Source of the DNA: Georgenia daeguensis
GTDB lineage: Bacteria > Actinomycetota > Actinomycetes > Actinomycetales > Actinomycetaceae
DNA length: 64,000 nucleotides
Assembly: GCF_039537705.1 (NCBI RefSeq)
Contig: NZ_BAABBA010000020.1
Span: 1-64,000 of the forward strand
Reading direction: 5' to 3'
Part shown: positions 53,328 to 62,644 of the stretch, piece by piece
Layout of the letters: every line of letters begins with the position of its first letter
Numbering within the stretch: the first letter of the stretch is position 1
The notes under the pieces: model-generated
What the model saw: only the letters and a program-made list of their open reading frames with translations
The model's database searches: none
What the model was told of the DNA's origin: nothing
Made by a program: the position numbers and the translations under genes

Positions 53328-53444
53328 GGCGCGGAAACCCCACCCCCACGACGCCGCCCTCCGGCGGGGCGTGCTGTCGTCGACGTCGTGCACCATCGGC
53401 GCGTCCTGCGGCGGAGCCCTCTGTGTGAGCACGGCCACAGCACG

Positions 53445-53490
53445 CATGTGGTTTATGGCCGACAGCCACATGGTTGCGGCCGACGAGCCT
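53445..53490. promoter_or_regulatory. Repeat cluster upstream of the ABC operon, possible operator
   Basis: CATGTGG (53445-53451) and CCACATG (53466-53472) are inverted with 14 bp between. Overlapping them, TGGTT-n-GGCCGAC occurs twice with a period of about 22 bp. The patch lies 60-100 bp before the livG-like start. Confidence 0.4.
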
Positions 53491-53546
53491 TCCTAACGTT
53501 CACTGCACCGCACTCGTAGCGGCAAAGGAGCCAGGGAAGGAGCGGC

Positions 53547-54314
53547 GTGACGTCGACGACACAGGGGATCGCCCTGCGGGCCACCGGCCTGACGAAGGAC
53601 TTCCGCGGCTTCCGCGCCGTCAACGACGTCGACCTCACGGTGGCGGAGGGCGGCGTCCACGCCCTGGTGGGGCCGAACGGCGCCGGCAAGACGACGTTGT
53701 TCAACCTCCTCAGCGGCTTCCTCAAGCCCACCTCCGGCACGATCACCGTGCGGGGGGAGGACGTCACCGGGCTGCAGCCCGAGCAGATCGCGCACAAGGG
53801 CGTCGCCCGGTCGTTCCAGATCACGAGCCTCTTCGAGAACCTCGACCCGCGCGAGCACGTCGAGCTGGCGCTCCAGAGCCGCACCACGATGGGCCGGACG
53901 TTCTGGCGCTCCGACCGCCTCATGCGCCAGTTCCGCCCGCGGGCCGACGAGCTGCTCGAGGAGGTGGGCCTGAGCCACCTGGCGACGAAGCCGGCGGGCG
54001 AGCTCGCCTACGGCCAGAAGCGCGCGCTCGAGATGGCTCTGGTCCTCGCCCTCGACCCGGCGATCATGCTGCTCGACGAGCCGACCGCCGGCATGGGCAT
54101 CGAGGACGTCACGCGCACCATCGAGCTCGTCAAGCGGATCGCGGCCGGCCGCACCGTCGTGTTCGTGGACCACAACATGCACGTCGTCGGCAGCCTGGCC
54201 GACAAGGTGACGGTGCTCCAGCAGGGGCGCGTCCTCGCCGAGGGCACGTACGAGGAGGTCCGCAAGGACCCCCGCGTGATCACCGCCTACCTCGGGGAGG
54301 CCAGCAATGCTTGA
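53547..54314 (+). CDS. Branched-chain-type ABC transporter ATP-binding protein (LivG-like)
   Basis: 255 aa from GTG 53547 (AAGGAG upstream). Walker A GPNGAGKTTL, Q-loop SFQITSLFENLD, a signature-like LAYGQKRALEMA in place of LSGGQ, and Walker B IMLLDEPTAGMG. The H-loop reads VFVDHNMHVV. LivG-type proteins carry the BCATP extension at the C-terminus, seen here. It overlaps the livF-like gene by 8 bp. Confidence 0.92.
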   Translation: MTSTTQGIALRATGLTKDFRGFRAVNDVDLTVAEGGVHALVGPNGAGKTTLFNLLSGFLKPTSGTITVRGEDVTGLQPEQIAHKGVARSFQITSLFENLDPREHVELALQSRTTMGRTFWRSDRLMRQFRPRADELLEEVGLSHLATKPAGELAYGQKRALEMALVLALDPAIMLLDEPTAGMGIEDVTRTIELVKRIAAGRTVVFVDHNMHVVGSLADKVTVLQQGRVLAEGTYEEVRKDPRVITAYLGEASNA

Positions 54315-54999
54315 GATCAGGAACCTCAGCGCCTGGTACGGCGAGGCCCGCGCGCTGCACGACGTCGACGTCGACGTCGCGGCCGGGGAGGTCGTGACCC
54401 TCGTCGGGCGCAACGGCGCCGGGAAGACCACGCTCCTGCGCTCCGTGATGGGGCTGCACCGCCAGGTGAGCGGCGCGGTGATGCTCGACGGCACCGACGT
54501 CAGCGGCGTGCCGGTCCACCGCCGGGCGCGCCTGGGGATGGGCTGGGTCCAGGACGACCGTGGCATCTACGCCTCGCTCTCCGTGGAGGAGAACCTGCTG
54601 CTCCCGCCCGTGGTCTCGTCCCGCGCGTGGCCCCTGGCCCGCGTCTACGAGACGTTCCCGGTGCTGGCCGACCGGCGCAAGGCCGCCGGCACCACGCTCT
54701 CGGGGGGCGAGCAGCAGATGCTGGCCATCGCGCGCGTGCTCCGGACCGGCGCGAAGCTCCTGCTGCTCGACGAGCCCACCGAGGGCCTCGCCCCGGTCAT
54801 CGTCGCCGCCATCGGTGACATCGTCCGCGAGGTCAAGGCGGCCGGGGTGACCGTGCTGCTGATCGAGCAGAACGTCAAGTTCGCCGCCACCGTGGCCGAC
54901 CGCCACTACCTGCTGTCCCAGGGGCGCATCGTCGAGCACCTCGACAACGCGGAGTTCGTCGCTCGCGAGCACGAGCTCCTCGAGCACCTCGGGGTCTGA
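54307..54999 (+). CDS. ABC transporter ATP-binding protein (LivF-like)
   Basis: 230 aa. Walker A GRNGAGKTTLLRS, signature LSGGEQQMLAIARVL, Walker B LLLLDEPTEGLAPVI, H-loop LLIEQNVKFA. Second ATPase of the heterodimer. The genes for both ATPases precede the binding protein, unlike the usual E. coli order. Confidence 0.93.
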   Translation: MLEIRNLSAWYGEARALHDVDVDVAAGEVVTLVGRNGAGKTTLLRSVMGLHRQVSGAVMLDGTDVSGVPVHRRARLGMGWVQDDRGIYASLSVEENLLLPPVVSSRAWPLARVYETFPVLADRRKAAGTTLSGGEQQMLAIARVLRTGAKLLLLDEPTEGLAPVIVAAIGDIVREVKAAGVTVLLIEQNVKFAATVADRHYLLSQGRIVEHLDNAEFVAREHELLEHLGV

Positions 55000-55086
55000 G
55001 CGAGGTCACCAGCCGGCCACCGGCACCACACCCACGAACCGACCATCCACCAACCGACACCACCACCCACGAACGAAGGAGTTCGG

Positions 55087-56340
55087 ATGACCAAGAAGCT
55101 TGCGGGCAGCGCGGCCGCCCTGATGTCCGGGACGCTCCTGCTGGGCGCGTGCGCCGGCGGTGGCCCCTCGAGCGCCGAGGGGTCGTTCACGGACGACAAG
55201 ATCGTCATCGGCGTCCTCAACGACCAGTCCGGCGTCTACAAGGACCTGTCCGGGCCGAACAGCGTGATCGCCGTCGAGATGGCGGTGCAGGACTACCTCG
55301 AGAAGTACGGCGACGACGCGGTCGTCACCGAGGAGCAGATCGAGGTCATCACCGCCGACCACCAGAACGAGCCGGACGTCGCCAACACCAAGGCGCAGGA
55401 GATGTACGACCGGCAGGGTGCCGACATCATCCTCGACGTCCCCGCCTCCTCGGCGGCGCTCGCGGTGGCCAGCCAGGCCGACCAGAAGAAGAAGCTGCAC
55501 TTCAACATCGGTGCCGCCACCACGGAGCTGACCGGCGCGCAGTGCAGCCCGTACGTCTTCCACTGGGCCTACGACACCTACATGCTGGCGAACGGCACCG
55601 GCAAGACCGTGACCGAGAACGGAGGCAAGGACTGGCAGATCATCTACCCGGACTACGCCTTCGGCCAGGACATGGAGAAGTCCTTCACCGAGGCCGTCAC
55701 GGAGGCCGGCGGGACCGTCAGCGGATCGATCGCCACGCCGTTCCCCAACGACAACTTCTCGACCTTCCTGACCAAGGCGGCCTCCGGCCAGCCGGACGTC
55801 ATCGGGACCATGCAGGCGGGCGGCGACCTGATCAACCTCGTCAAGCAGTACAACGAGGCCGGGCTCCGCGACCAGGGCATCAGCCTCGCCGTCGGCCTGA
55901 TGTTCATCACCGACATCCACTCCCTGGGTGTCGACCAGTTCGAGGGGACGACCTTCACCGACGCCTGGTACTGGAACATGGACGAGGAGTCCCGCGCCTG
56001 GGCCGACCGCTTCCTCGAGGAGGCCGGGAGCCGCCCGTCCTTCGCCCACGCCGGCAACTACTCGGCCGCCCTGCAGTACCTCGAGGCGGTCCAGGCCACC
56101 GAGACCGACGACGCGGACGCCGTCGTCGAGGACCTCAACGGCAAGGAGGTCGAGGACGTCTTCCTGCGCAACGGCAAGATCCGCGCCGAGGACCACCGCG
56201 TCATCCACGACGTCTACCTCGCCGAGGTCAAGGCGCCCGACGAGGTCAGCGAGGACTGGGACTACCAGAACATCCTCAACACGATCCCGGCCGAGGAGGC
56301 CTTCCAGCCGGTCGACGAGTCCGGCTGCGAGATGGGCTGA
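55087..56340 (+). CDS. Substrate-binding lipoprotein, branched-chain amino acid (HAAT) family
   Basis: 417 aa. Signal peptide with lipobox LLLGAC; the cysteine is at about residue 22. The periplasmic-binding type 1 fold starts KIVIGVLNDQSGVYKDLSGP, as in LivJ/AmiC-like proteins. Segments ITADHQNEPDVANTKAQEMY and IIYPDYAFGQDMEKSF are typical. Substrate cannot be read from sequence; many HAAT members bind short organic acids or amides rather than amino acids. AAGGAG precedes the ATG. Confidence 0.9.
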   Translation: MTKKLAGSAAALMSGTLLLGACAGGGPSSAEGSFTDDKIVIGVLNDQSGVYKDLSGPNSVIAVEMAVQDYLEKYGDDAVVTEEQIEVITADHQNEPDVANTKAQEMYDRQGADIILDVPASSAALAVASQADQKKKLHFNIGAATTELTGAQCSPYVFHWAYDTYMLANGTGKTVTENGGKDWQIIYPDYAFGQDMEKSFTEAVTEAGGTVSGSIATPFPNDNFSTFLTKAASGQPDVIGTMQAGGDLINLVKQYNEAGLRDQGISLAVGLMFITDIHSLGVDQFEGTTFTDAWYWNMDEESRAWADRFLEEAGSRPSFAHAGNYSAALQYLEAVQATETDDADAVVEDLNGKEVEDVFLRNGKIRAEDHRVIHDVYLAEVKAPDEVSEDWDYQNILNTIPAEEAFQPVDESGCEMG

Positions 56341-56413
56341 TTCGCAGCAGCGGTCACGGTGCGCCGGGTGCCTCCAAGGCACCCGGCGCTCCCCGGACGG
56401 GAAGGGACGGGCG

Positions 56414-57283
56414 ATGAACGAGATTCTGCAGTACACGATCCAGGGCCTGGCGGCGGGCAGCTTCTACGCGGTCGCCGCCCTCGGGCTGGCGGTCATCTTC
56501 GGCGTGCTCGGCGTCGTGAACTTCGCGCACGGCGCGTGCTACATGCTCGGGGCGATCGCCGCCGCCGTCCTCCAGGACGCGCTCGGGCTGAGCTTCTGGT
56601 GGGCCCTCCTGGTGGTCCCGATCCTGCTCTTCGTCTTCGGGGTGATCATCGAGCGACTCTTCGTCCAGTGGCTGCTCCGCCTCGAGCCGCTGTACAACTT
56701 CCTGCTCACCTTCGGGCTGGCGCTCTTCCTCGTCGACCTGGTCAAGCGCCGCTACGGCGTCTCCGGACTTCCCTACGAGCGACCCGAGGTCCTCACCGGA
56801 CAGATCACGGTCGGCGAGCTGCGCCTGCCGACGTACCAGGTGTTCGTGTTCGTCTTCTCGGTGCTGGTGTGCCTGGCCGTGTGGCTGGTCATGAGCCGCA
56901 CCCGGGTCGGGATGATCGTCCGGGCCGCCACGGAACGGCCCGACGTCGCCCGCGCCCTCGGCGTGAACGTCGGCCGGTGGATCACGCCCGTGTTCGGCTT
57001 CGGGATCGCCCTGGCCGGGCTGGCCGGCGTCCTGGCGGCCCCGTTCCGGGCCATCACGGCGGACATGGGCTCGAGCTTCATCATCATCCTGTTCGCCGTC
57101 GTCGTCATCGGCGGGCTCGGCTCCATCGTCGGAGCCGTCGTCGCCGGCTTCCTCGTCGGTCTGGTCGAGGCCTTCGGCCAGGCCTACGCGCCGGCGTTCG
57201 CGCAGATCGTCATCTTCGTGCTCATGGCCGTCGTGGTGCTGCTGCGCCCGGCCGGCCTGTTCGGACGGGAGGAGCGGGCATGA
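56414..57283 (+). CDS. ABC transporter permease (LivH-like)
   Basis: 289 aa from ATG 56414, about eight membrane helices. Typical LivH motifs AGSFYAVAALGLAVIFGVLG, VVNFAHGACYMLGA and, near the C-terminus, VIGGLGSIVGAVVAGFLVG. Overlaps the LivM-like gene by 4 bp. Confidence 0.93.
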   Translation: MNEILQYTIQGLAAGSFYAVAALGLAVIFGVLGVVNFAHGACYMLGAIAAAVLQDALGLSFWWALLVVPILLFVFGVIIERLFVQWLLRLEPLYNFLLTFGLALFLVDLVKRRYGVSGLPYERPEVLTGQITVGELRLPTYQVFVFVFSVLVCLAVWLVMSRTRVGMIVRAATERPDVARALGVNVGRWITPVFGFGIALAGLAGVLAAPFRAITADMGSSFIIILFAVVVIGGLGSIVGAVVAGFLVGLVEAFGQAYAPAFAQIVIFVLMAVVVLLRPAGLFGREERA

Positions 57284-58293
57284 GCCCGACACCGCAGACC
57301 ATGCTCGACGAGCAGGCCGCCAGCCGGATCGTCCCGAACTACGTCGCCCGCCGGTCGTTGCGGACCTGGGTCATGCTCGCCGTCGGCCTGGTCGCCGCGC
57401 TGGCCCTGCCGTGGATCATCTACCCGCCGGTCGCCATGGACATCGCCTGCTGGGCGCTGTTCGCCGTCGCGCTGGACATCCTCCTCGGCTACACCGGCCT
57501 GCTCTCCTTCGGGCACGCGGCGTTCTGGGGCGGGTCCGCGTACGTCACCGGCCTGGTGGCGGTGCACCTCGGGGTGCCGTTCCCGCTGGCGGTGCTCGCC
57601 GGTGCGCTCGCCGCGATGCTCCTCGCCCTGCCCATCGGCTTCCTCTCCGTGCGGCGGGCGGGCATCTACTTCGCCATGGTCACCCTCGCCTTCGCGCAGA
57701 TGCTCTTCTTCGTCGCCAACCAGTGGCGCGACGTCACCGGTGGCGAGAACGGCCTGCAGTCGGTGCCGAAGACCTTCTTCGGCATCGAGGCGGTCGAGAC
57801 CGACTCCTTCTACTTCTACTACGCGGCGCTGCCGATCATCGTGCTGGGAATGTGGATGGCCTGGCGGATCGTCCACTCGCCGTTCGGCCGGGTGCTGGTC
57901 TCCATCCGCGACAACGTCCCGCGCGCCCGCGCGCTCGGCTACGACGTCGAGAAGTACAAGGTGGCCGCCTTCGTCCTCTCCGCCGGGCTGGCCGGGCTCG
58001 CCGGCGGCATCTTCGCCGTCAGCCACGGGTTCGTCTCCCTGCAGGAGGTCAACTGGACCACCTCCGGCAAGGTCGTCCTCATCACCGTGCTGGGCGGCAT
58101 CGGCACCCTGTGGGGCGGGATCGTCGGCGCAATCATCATCGTCATCCTCGAGGACCAGCTCGCCTCGTCCGGGTTCGAGGGGATCGGCATCATCACCGGG
58201 GCCGTCTTCGTCGCCGTGGTGCTGCTGTTCCGCAGGGGCGTGTGGGGCACGGCGCTGCACGCCGTGCGCTCCCGGAGCCGGAAGAAGGAGTGA
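57280..58293 (+). CDS. ABC transporter permease (LivM-like)
   Basis: 337 aa from ATG 57280, with a ~35-residue cytoplasmic N-terminus and about eight to ten helices. Motifs LLGYTGLLSFGHAAFWGGSA, SIRDNVPRARALGYDVEKYK and LGGIGTLWGGIVGA identify LivM. It completes the transporter; a strong terminator follows. Confidence 0.93.
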   Translation: MSPTPQTMLDEQAASRIVPNYVARRSLRTWVMLAVGLVAALALPWIIYPPVAMDIACWALFAVALDILLGYTGLLSFGHAAFWGGSAYVTGLVAVHLGVPFPLAVLAGALAAMLLALPIGFLSVRRAGIYFAMVTLAFAQMLFFVANQWRDVTGGENGLQSVPKTFFGIEAVETDSFYFYYAALPIIVLGMWMAWRIVHSPFGRVLVSIRDNVPRARALGYDVEKYKVAAFVLSAGLAGLAGGIFAVSHGFVSLQEVNWTTSGKVVLITVLGGIGTLWGGIVGAIIIVILEDQLASSGFEGIGIITGAVFVAVVLLFRRGVWGTALHAVRSRSRKKE

Positions 58294-58310
58294 CGGGCAG
58301 AGAACGACGA

Positions 58311-58347
58311 CGGCGAGGCGCCGGTCCCGTGGACCGGCGCCTCGCCG
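58311..58347. terminator. Strong bidirectional terminator
   Basis: A perfect 17-bp stem (CGGCGAGGCGCCGGTCC and complement) with a CGT loop, followed by TTG, between the converging livM-like and regulator genes. Confidence 0.88.
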
Positions 58348-58370
58348 TTGCCGTGCGTGGGGGGCGCCGC

Positions 58371-60329
58371 TCAGCCGAGGAGCGCGTGCAGCCGCAGCGC
58401 CAGCTGCACCTCGAGCTGGCGCTCCGGCGCGTTCCAGCCCTCGCCCAGCAGGTTCGTGATCCGCTCGAGCCGCTGAGTGACCGTGTTCGCGTGGACGTGG
58501 AGCGCGCTGCCCGTCCGGCTGAGGTTCCCGCCCTGGCCGAAGTAGGTGCGCAGGGTCTCGAGCAGCGCGGTGCCCCGCTGGGCGTCGTACTCCAGGACGG
58601 GTCCCAGCACCGACGCCACGTAGGAGGGCACGTCGCGGTCCTCGCCCAGGAGCAGGCCCACGAAGCCGAGGTCGCCGACGCCCGCGACCTCGCCGCGGCG
58701 GCCCAGCACGAGCAGCGTGTGGAGGCAGCGGGCGGCCTCGGCCCGCGCCGCGGCGATCTCCGCCGGGCCGCTGGCGGGCCCGGCCGTGCCCGCGGTGACC
58801 GGGCGCCCGGCCGCCCGGCCGAGCTCCGTGCTGACGGCCCTGGCGGCCTCGTGGGGCTCGAGCCCGGGCAGGATGAGCACCAGCTCGCCCTCCTGCAGCG
58901 TGGACAGGCCACCGCGGCCGCCCGCGAGGAACGCGGCCGCCTGCACCGCCCGGGACCGGTCGCCCACGACCTCCGCGACGACGACGGCGTGCGCGGCGTC
59001 GAGGTCGGCCCCGGCCAGCCGGGCCCGCTCGCGCAGGCCCTGCGGGTCCCTGCCCAGCAGCACGTCGTCCAGCAGCTCGCCGCGCAGCCGCTCCTCGGCG
59101 GCGGCCACCGAGCGGCGGAAGAGCAGCTGCAGGGCGGTCACCAGGGCGGCACGCTCGAGGATGCGCCTGTCTGCCTCGTCGAGGGGCTCGGACCGCAGGA
59201 GGACCAGCGCGCCGAGGGCCTCGCCACCGGCGAGCACCGGGGCGGCGACGACGCCGTCGCCGGTGCGGGTCCGGCTGGTGGTCACGGCGAGCCGCGCCGT
59301 CTCGGTCGTCGCGCCCGACGTCGCCCCCGCGACGGCGGTGGACGGCACCTCCGCGCCGCCGGGGAGCGGGGCGCCGTCCGGCCCCGCCATGATCACGTGG
59401 CCGCCGAGCACCTCGCCCACCTCGCGGGCGACGTCGTCGACGTCCCCGCCCTGCAGGACCAGCTCGAGCAGGCGGTCGTGCGCGTCGGCGGCGCGCTCGA
59501 CGCTGACCGTGCGTGCGCGGAGCTCCTCGCCCGCCACCCGCAGGTCGTGCAGGGCGAGCTGGGTCTCGCTCAGCAGCCGGGCGTTGTCCAGGGCGATCGC
59601 GGCGTGGGCGGCGAAGGAGCTGAGCAGCGCGATCTCCGAGCGGCCGAACGGGCGGACCGTCCGGTTGGCGGCGTAGAGCACCCCGATCACGCGCCGGGCC
59701 AGCAGCAGCGGGACGCCGACGATGGACGTGATGCCCTCGTCCGCGACGGCCGAGTCGATGCCCTCGGTGTGGCGGAACCGCTCGTCCTGGAAGTACGTCG
59801 CGGAGGCGTAAGGGGTGGCCGTCTGGGCCACGAGCCCGCCGAGGCCGGCGCCCATGGGCAGGCGCACGGCGCGGAACAGGTCCGACGAGCAGCCGACGGT
59901 GACCCGCATGTACGTGTCCCCGGCCTCCTCGTCGTTGAGGGAGAGGTAGGCGACGTCGCTGCCCAGCAGCTGGCGCGAGCGCCGGACGATCGCCTCGAGG
60001 ACGGCGTCGACGTCGGTCAGCGACGCGAGGTCGCTGGCGGTCTCGAAGAGCGCGGACAGCTCGGTCTCCCGGCGCCGCCGCGACTCCAGCACACCCCGCA
60101 CCTGCAGCGCGAGCGCCTTGGCGTGCTCGAGCCGCCCGATGGTCTCCGCGTCGGCGCCCGCGCTGCGGGCCGCGAGCAGCGGTCCCTCGAACTCGACCGG
60201 GGACGCGTCCCGCGCCAGCAGCTCCAGGTACTCGGTGCCTATCACGCCGGTCATTGTGGCCGACGACGCTCGTCCGGTGGGCAGACTCGCGCGCCGGGGC
60301 GGCGCCGGGCGGGAGGCGAACGGGTCCAT
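58371..60329 (-). CDS. GAF-domain / PucR-type helix-turn-helix transcriptional regulator
   Basis: 652 aa from ATG 60329, or 627 aa from ATG 60254 (MTGVIGTEYLELL); neither has a good Shine-Dalgarno site. A GAF domain is at roughly residues 90-245 (TDVDAVLEAIVRRSRQLLGS, ...GVLYAANRTVRPFGRSEIAL). A CdaR/GGDEF-like middle part follows, then the C-terminal PucR HTH (LRTYFGQGGNLSRTGSALHV, HANTVTQRLERI). Such regulators sense small molecules and control neighbouring catabolic genes, here probably the ABC transporter and the dehydrogenase. Confidence 0.87.
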   Translation of the reverse strand: MDPFASRPAPPRRASLPTGRASSATMTGVIGTEYLELLARDASPVEFEGPLLAARSAGADAETIGRLEHAKALALQVRGVLESRRRRETELSALFETASDLASLTDVDAVLEAIVRRSRQLLGSDVAYLSLNDEEAGDTYMRVTVGCSSDLFRAVRLPMGAGLGGLVAQTATPYASATYFQDERFRHTEGIDSAVADEGITSIVGVPLLLARRVIGVLYAANRTVRPFGRSEIALLSSFAAHAAIALDNARLLSETQLALHDLRVAGEELRARTVSVERAADAHDRLLELVLQGGDVDDVAREVGEVLGGHVIMAGPDGAPLPGGAEVPSTAVAGATSGATTETARLAVTTSRTRTGDGVVAAPVLAGGEALGALVLLRSEPLDEADRRILERAALVTALQLLFRRSVAAAEERLRGELLDDVLLGRDPQGLRERARLAGADLDAAHAVVVAEVVGDRSRAVQAAAFLAGGRGGLSTLQEGELVLILPGLEPHEAARAVSTELGRAAGRPVTAGTAGPASGPAEIAAARAEAARCLHTLLVLGRRGEVAGVGDLGFVGLLLGEDRDVPSYVASVLGPVLEYDAQRGTALLETLRTYFGQGGNLSRTGSALHVHANTVTQRLERITNLLGEGWNAPERQLEVQLALRLHALLG

Positions 60330-60366
60330 GTCTCGGTCGACGGCTCGGGCTGGGTTCGCGGACGCC

Positions 60367-61128
60367 TCAGCGGGCCGACCACCCGCCGTCGAGGACGATG
60401 TTGCTGCCGGTGACGAAGGAGGCGGCGGGGGAGCAGAGGTACGAGACCGCCCGGGCCACCTCGGAGGGCTCCAGCAGGCGCTTGATCGCGGAGTTCTTGA
60501 GCATCACTTGGCTCAGCACCTCCTCCTCGGAGAGGCCGTGGACGCGGGCCTGGTCGCTGACCTGCCGCTCCACCAGCGGGGTCCGCACGTACCCCGGGTT
60601 GACGCAGTTGCTCGTCACCCCGCGGTCGGCGCCCTCCAGCGCGATGACCTTGGAGAGCCCCTCGAGGCCGTGCTTGGCGGAGACGTACGCGGACTTGTAG
60701 GCGCTGGCGCGCAGGCCGTGGGCGCTGGAGATGTGGACGAGCCGGCCCCAGCCCTGCTCGTACATGTGCGGCAGGGCGGCCCTCGCCAGCAGGAAGGGAG
60801 CCTCGAGCATGAGCCGTAGGATGAGCGCGAACCGCTCGGGCGGGAACTCCTCGACGGGGCTGACGTGCTGGATGCCGGCGTTGTTGACCACCACGTCGGC
60901 CTGGAGGGACAGGCTGGCCAGCGCGGCGGTGTCGGAGAGGTCCACGGCCCACGGCTCCCCGCCGATCTCCGCGGCGACGGCCGCGGCGCCGTCGGCGTCC
61001 AGGTCGCACACCAGGACGTGCGCACCCTCGGCGGCGAGCTCGCGGGCGACCGCCGCCCCGATGCCGCTCGCCCCGCCCGTGACCAGGGCGGTACGCCCGG
61101 CCAGTCCGACTCCGTCGTCGTCTCTCAT
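60367..61128 (-). CDS. bdhA: 3-hydroxybutyrate dehydrogenase (SDR family)
   Basis: 253 aa from ATG 61128. Rossmann motif TGGASGIGAAVA, NNAG, catalytic S-Y-K (HISSAHGLRASAYKSAYVSAKH) and the BDH-typical NCVNPGYVRTPLVERQVSDQA and HGLSEEEVLSQVMLKNSAIKRL segments. It would oxidise D-3-hydroxybutyrate to acetoacetate. TAGGTT sits 7 nt before the ATG; the longer start at 61212 would include it. It lies 38 bp from the regulator on the same strand. Confidence 0.87.
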   Translation of the reverse strand: MRDDDGVGLAGRTALVTGGASGIGAAVARELAAEGAHVLVCDLDADGAAAVAAEIGGEPWAVDLSDTAALASLSLQADVVVNNAGIQHVSPVEEFPPERFALILRLMLEAPFLLARAALPHMYEQGWGRLVHISSAHGLRASAYKSAYVSAKHGLEGLSKVIALEGADRGVTSNCVNPGYVRTPLVERQVSDQARVHGLSEEEVLSQVMLKNSAIKRLLEPSEVARAVSYLCSPAASFVTGSNIVLDGGWSAR

Positions 61129-61237
61129 GCCGAGCAACCTACGAAGCGCGGGGCGACCGCTCGATGGGGGGCCGCCACATACTTCACGGCGGGTCTGTGT
61201 GGGCACTCCCACGTGCGGCGTCGGGCAGGATGAGGGG

Positions 61238-62020
61238 GTGAGCTCCTACCTCCACGGCCCCGGTCCCGTCGCCCTCGCGCACCGCGGCGGCGGGCGCGAG
61301 GTGCCGGAGAACTCGCGCACCGCGGTCGAGCACACCGTCTCCCTGGGCCTGAGCTACCTCGAGACCGACGTCCACGCCACCTCCGACGGCGTCGTGGTCC
61401 TCTCGCACGACCCCACCCTCGACCGGGTCACCGACGGCAGCGGCGCCGTGGGGGAGCTGACGTGGGACCGCGTCTCGGCGTTCCGGGACCGCTCCGGCGA
61501 GCGGCTGCTGCGCCTGGACGAGCTGCTCGGCGACTTCCCAGGACTGCGGGTGAACATCGACGCCAAGGACGACGCGGTCGTCGAGCCGCTCGTCGAGACG
61601 CTGCGGCGCACGGCCGCGTGGGGCCGGGTGTGCCTGGCGTCCTTCTCCGACGACCGGCTCGCGCGCCTGCGCGCCGCGCTCGGGCCGCGGGTGGCCACCA
61701 GCCTGGGCCGGCGGGACATCGCCCGGCTCGTGGCCGCCTCCCGGCTGCCCGCGCCCGCGCAGCGGCGTGCGCTGCGTACGCTGCCGGGCCCCGCGGACGG
61801 GGCGGTGTGCACGCAGGTCCCCGTCTCCCACCGCGGCCTGCCCGTCGTCACCCCCCGGTTCATCACCGCCGCCCACCGTCACGGCCTGGCGGTGCACGTC
61901 TGGACCATCGACGAGCCCGAGCACATGCACCGGCTGCTCGACCTCGGCGTCGACGGCCTGGTCTCGGACCGGCCGCGGGTGCTGCGGGACGTCCTCACCG
62001 CTCGTGGGCCCTGGCACTGA
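61238..62020 (+). CDS. Glycerophosphodiester phosphodiesterase (GDPD)
   Basis: 260 aa from GTG 61238. TIM-barrel GDPD motifs: ALAHRGGGREVPENSRTAVE, LETDVHATSDGVVVLSHDPT LDR (split), VNIDAKDD, and HVWTIDEPEHMHRLLDLGVD. No signal peptide, so it acts in the cytoplasm on glycerophosphodiesters. AGGGGG precedes the start. Confidence 0.9.
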   Translation: MSSYLHGPGPVALAHRGGGREVPENSRTAVEHTVSLGLSYLETDVHATSDGVVVLSHDPTLDRVTDGSGAVGELTWDRVSAFRDRSGERLLRLDELLGDFPGLRVNIDAKDDAVVEPLVETLRRTAAWGRVCLASFSDDRLARLRAALGPRVATSLGRRDIARLVAASRLPAPAQRRALRTLPGPADGAVCTQVPVSHRGLPVVTPRFITAAHRHGLAVHVWTIDEPEHMHRLLDLGVDGLVSDRPRVLRDVLTARGPWH

Positions 62021-62024
62021 CCAC

Positions 62025-62576
62025 GTGAGCGCCGAGGAGCACGTCGACCCGCGCACGCGGCGCACCCGCGCGGCGCTCGCGCGGGCGATGGCCGAGACGG
62101 TGCTCACCGCTCCTCTGGCGGAGGTCTCGGTGGCTGGCCTGTGCCGCACGGCGGGCGTGCACCGGACCACCTTCTACAAGCACTTCCGCTCCGTCACCGA
62201 GCTCGCCGACGCGGTGCTCGGGGAGCTCTTCGAAGAGATCGATGCGCTCGGCCCGGCGTCGGACCGGCGGGTGTGGTTCGAGGAGCTGCTCGAGCACGCC
62301 GCGGCCCGCCGGCGCACGTACGCGGCGCTGATCGGCCCCGACGGCGACCCGGCCCTGTCCCGCGCCGTGGCTGAGCGCCTCGTCGCGGCGGCCGGACGCG
62401 TCCTGGCGCCGGCGGGGCACGACGGCGCCGCGGGGGCCGCGACGACGGCCGCGCGGGTGTCCGGGTTCGCCGCGTACGGCGCGGTCGAGGCGGTGCTCCT
62501 CGGCGCGGAGCCCGCGGCGGCCGGGCGGGCCTGCGAGCCGAGCCTGACGTGGGGCGAGGTGCTGCCCGACCGGTGA
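62025..62576 (+). CDS. TetR family transcriptional regulator
   Basis: 183 aa from GTG 62025, four bases after the GDPD stop. N-terminal HTH: RTRRTRAALARAMAETVLTA then VAGLCRTAGVHRTTFYKHFR. The ligand domain is diverse and gives no clue. As the second gene of the GDPD unit it may regulate it. Confidence 0.9.
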   Translation: MSAEEHVDPRTRRTRAALARAMAETVLTAPLAEVSVAGLCRTAGVHRTTFYKHFRSVTELADAVLGELFEEIDALGPASDRRVWFEELLEHAAARRRTYAALIGPDGDPALSRAVAERLVAAAGRVLAPAGHDGAAGAATTAARVSGFAAYGAVEAVLLGAEPAAAGRACEPSLTWGEVLPDR

Positions 62577-62580
62577 GGAG

Positions 62581-62603
62581 CGTTCCGGGCCGGCCCCGGA
62601 ACG
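62581..62603. terminator. Short hairpin before main terminator
   Basis: An 8-bp stem CGTTCCGG/CCGGAACG with a 7-nt loop, directly followed by a stronger hairpin. Confidence 0.4.
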
Positions 62604-62638
62604 GCGCGAGCCCCCGCCCGGTGGGCGGGGGCTCGCGC
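62604..62638. terminator. Bidirectional terminator between tetR gene and tRNA-Arg
   Basis: Perfect 16-bp stem GCGCGAGCCCCCGCCC and complement with a GGT loop; serves the plus-strand TetR gene and the minus-strand tRNA. Confidence 0.85.
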
Positions 62639-62644
62639 AGTGGG

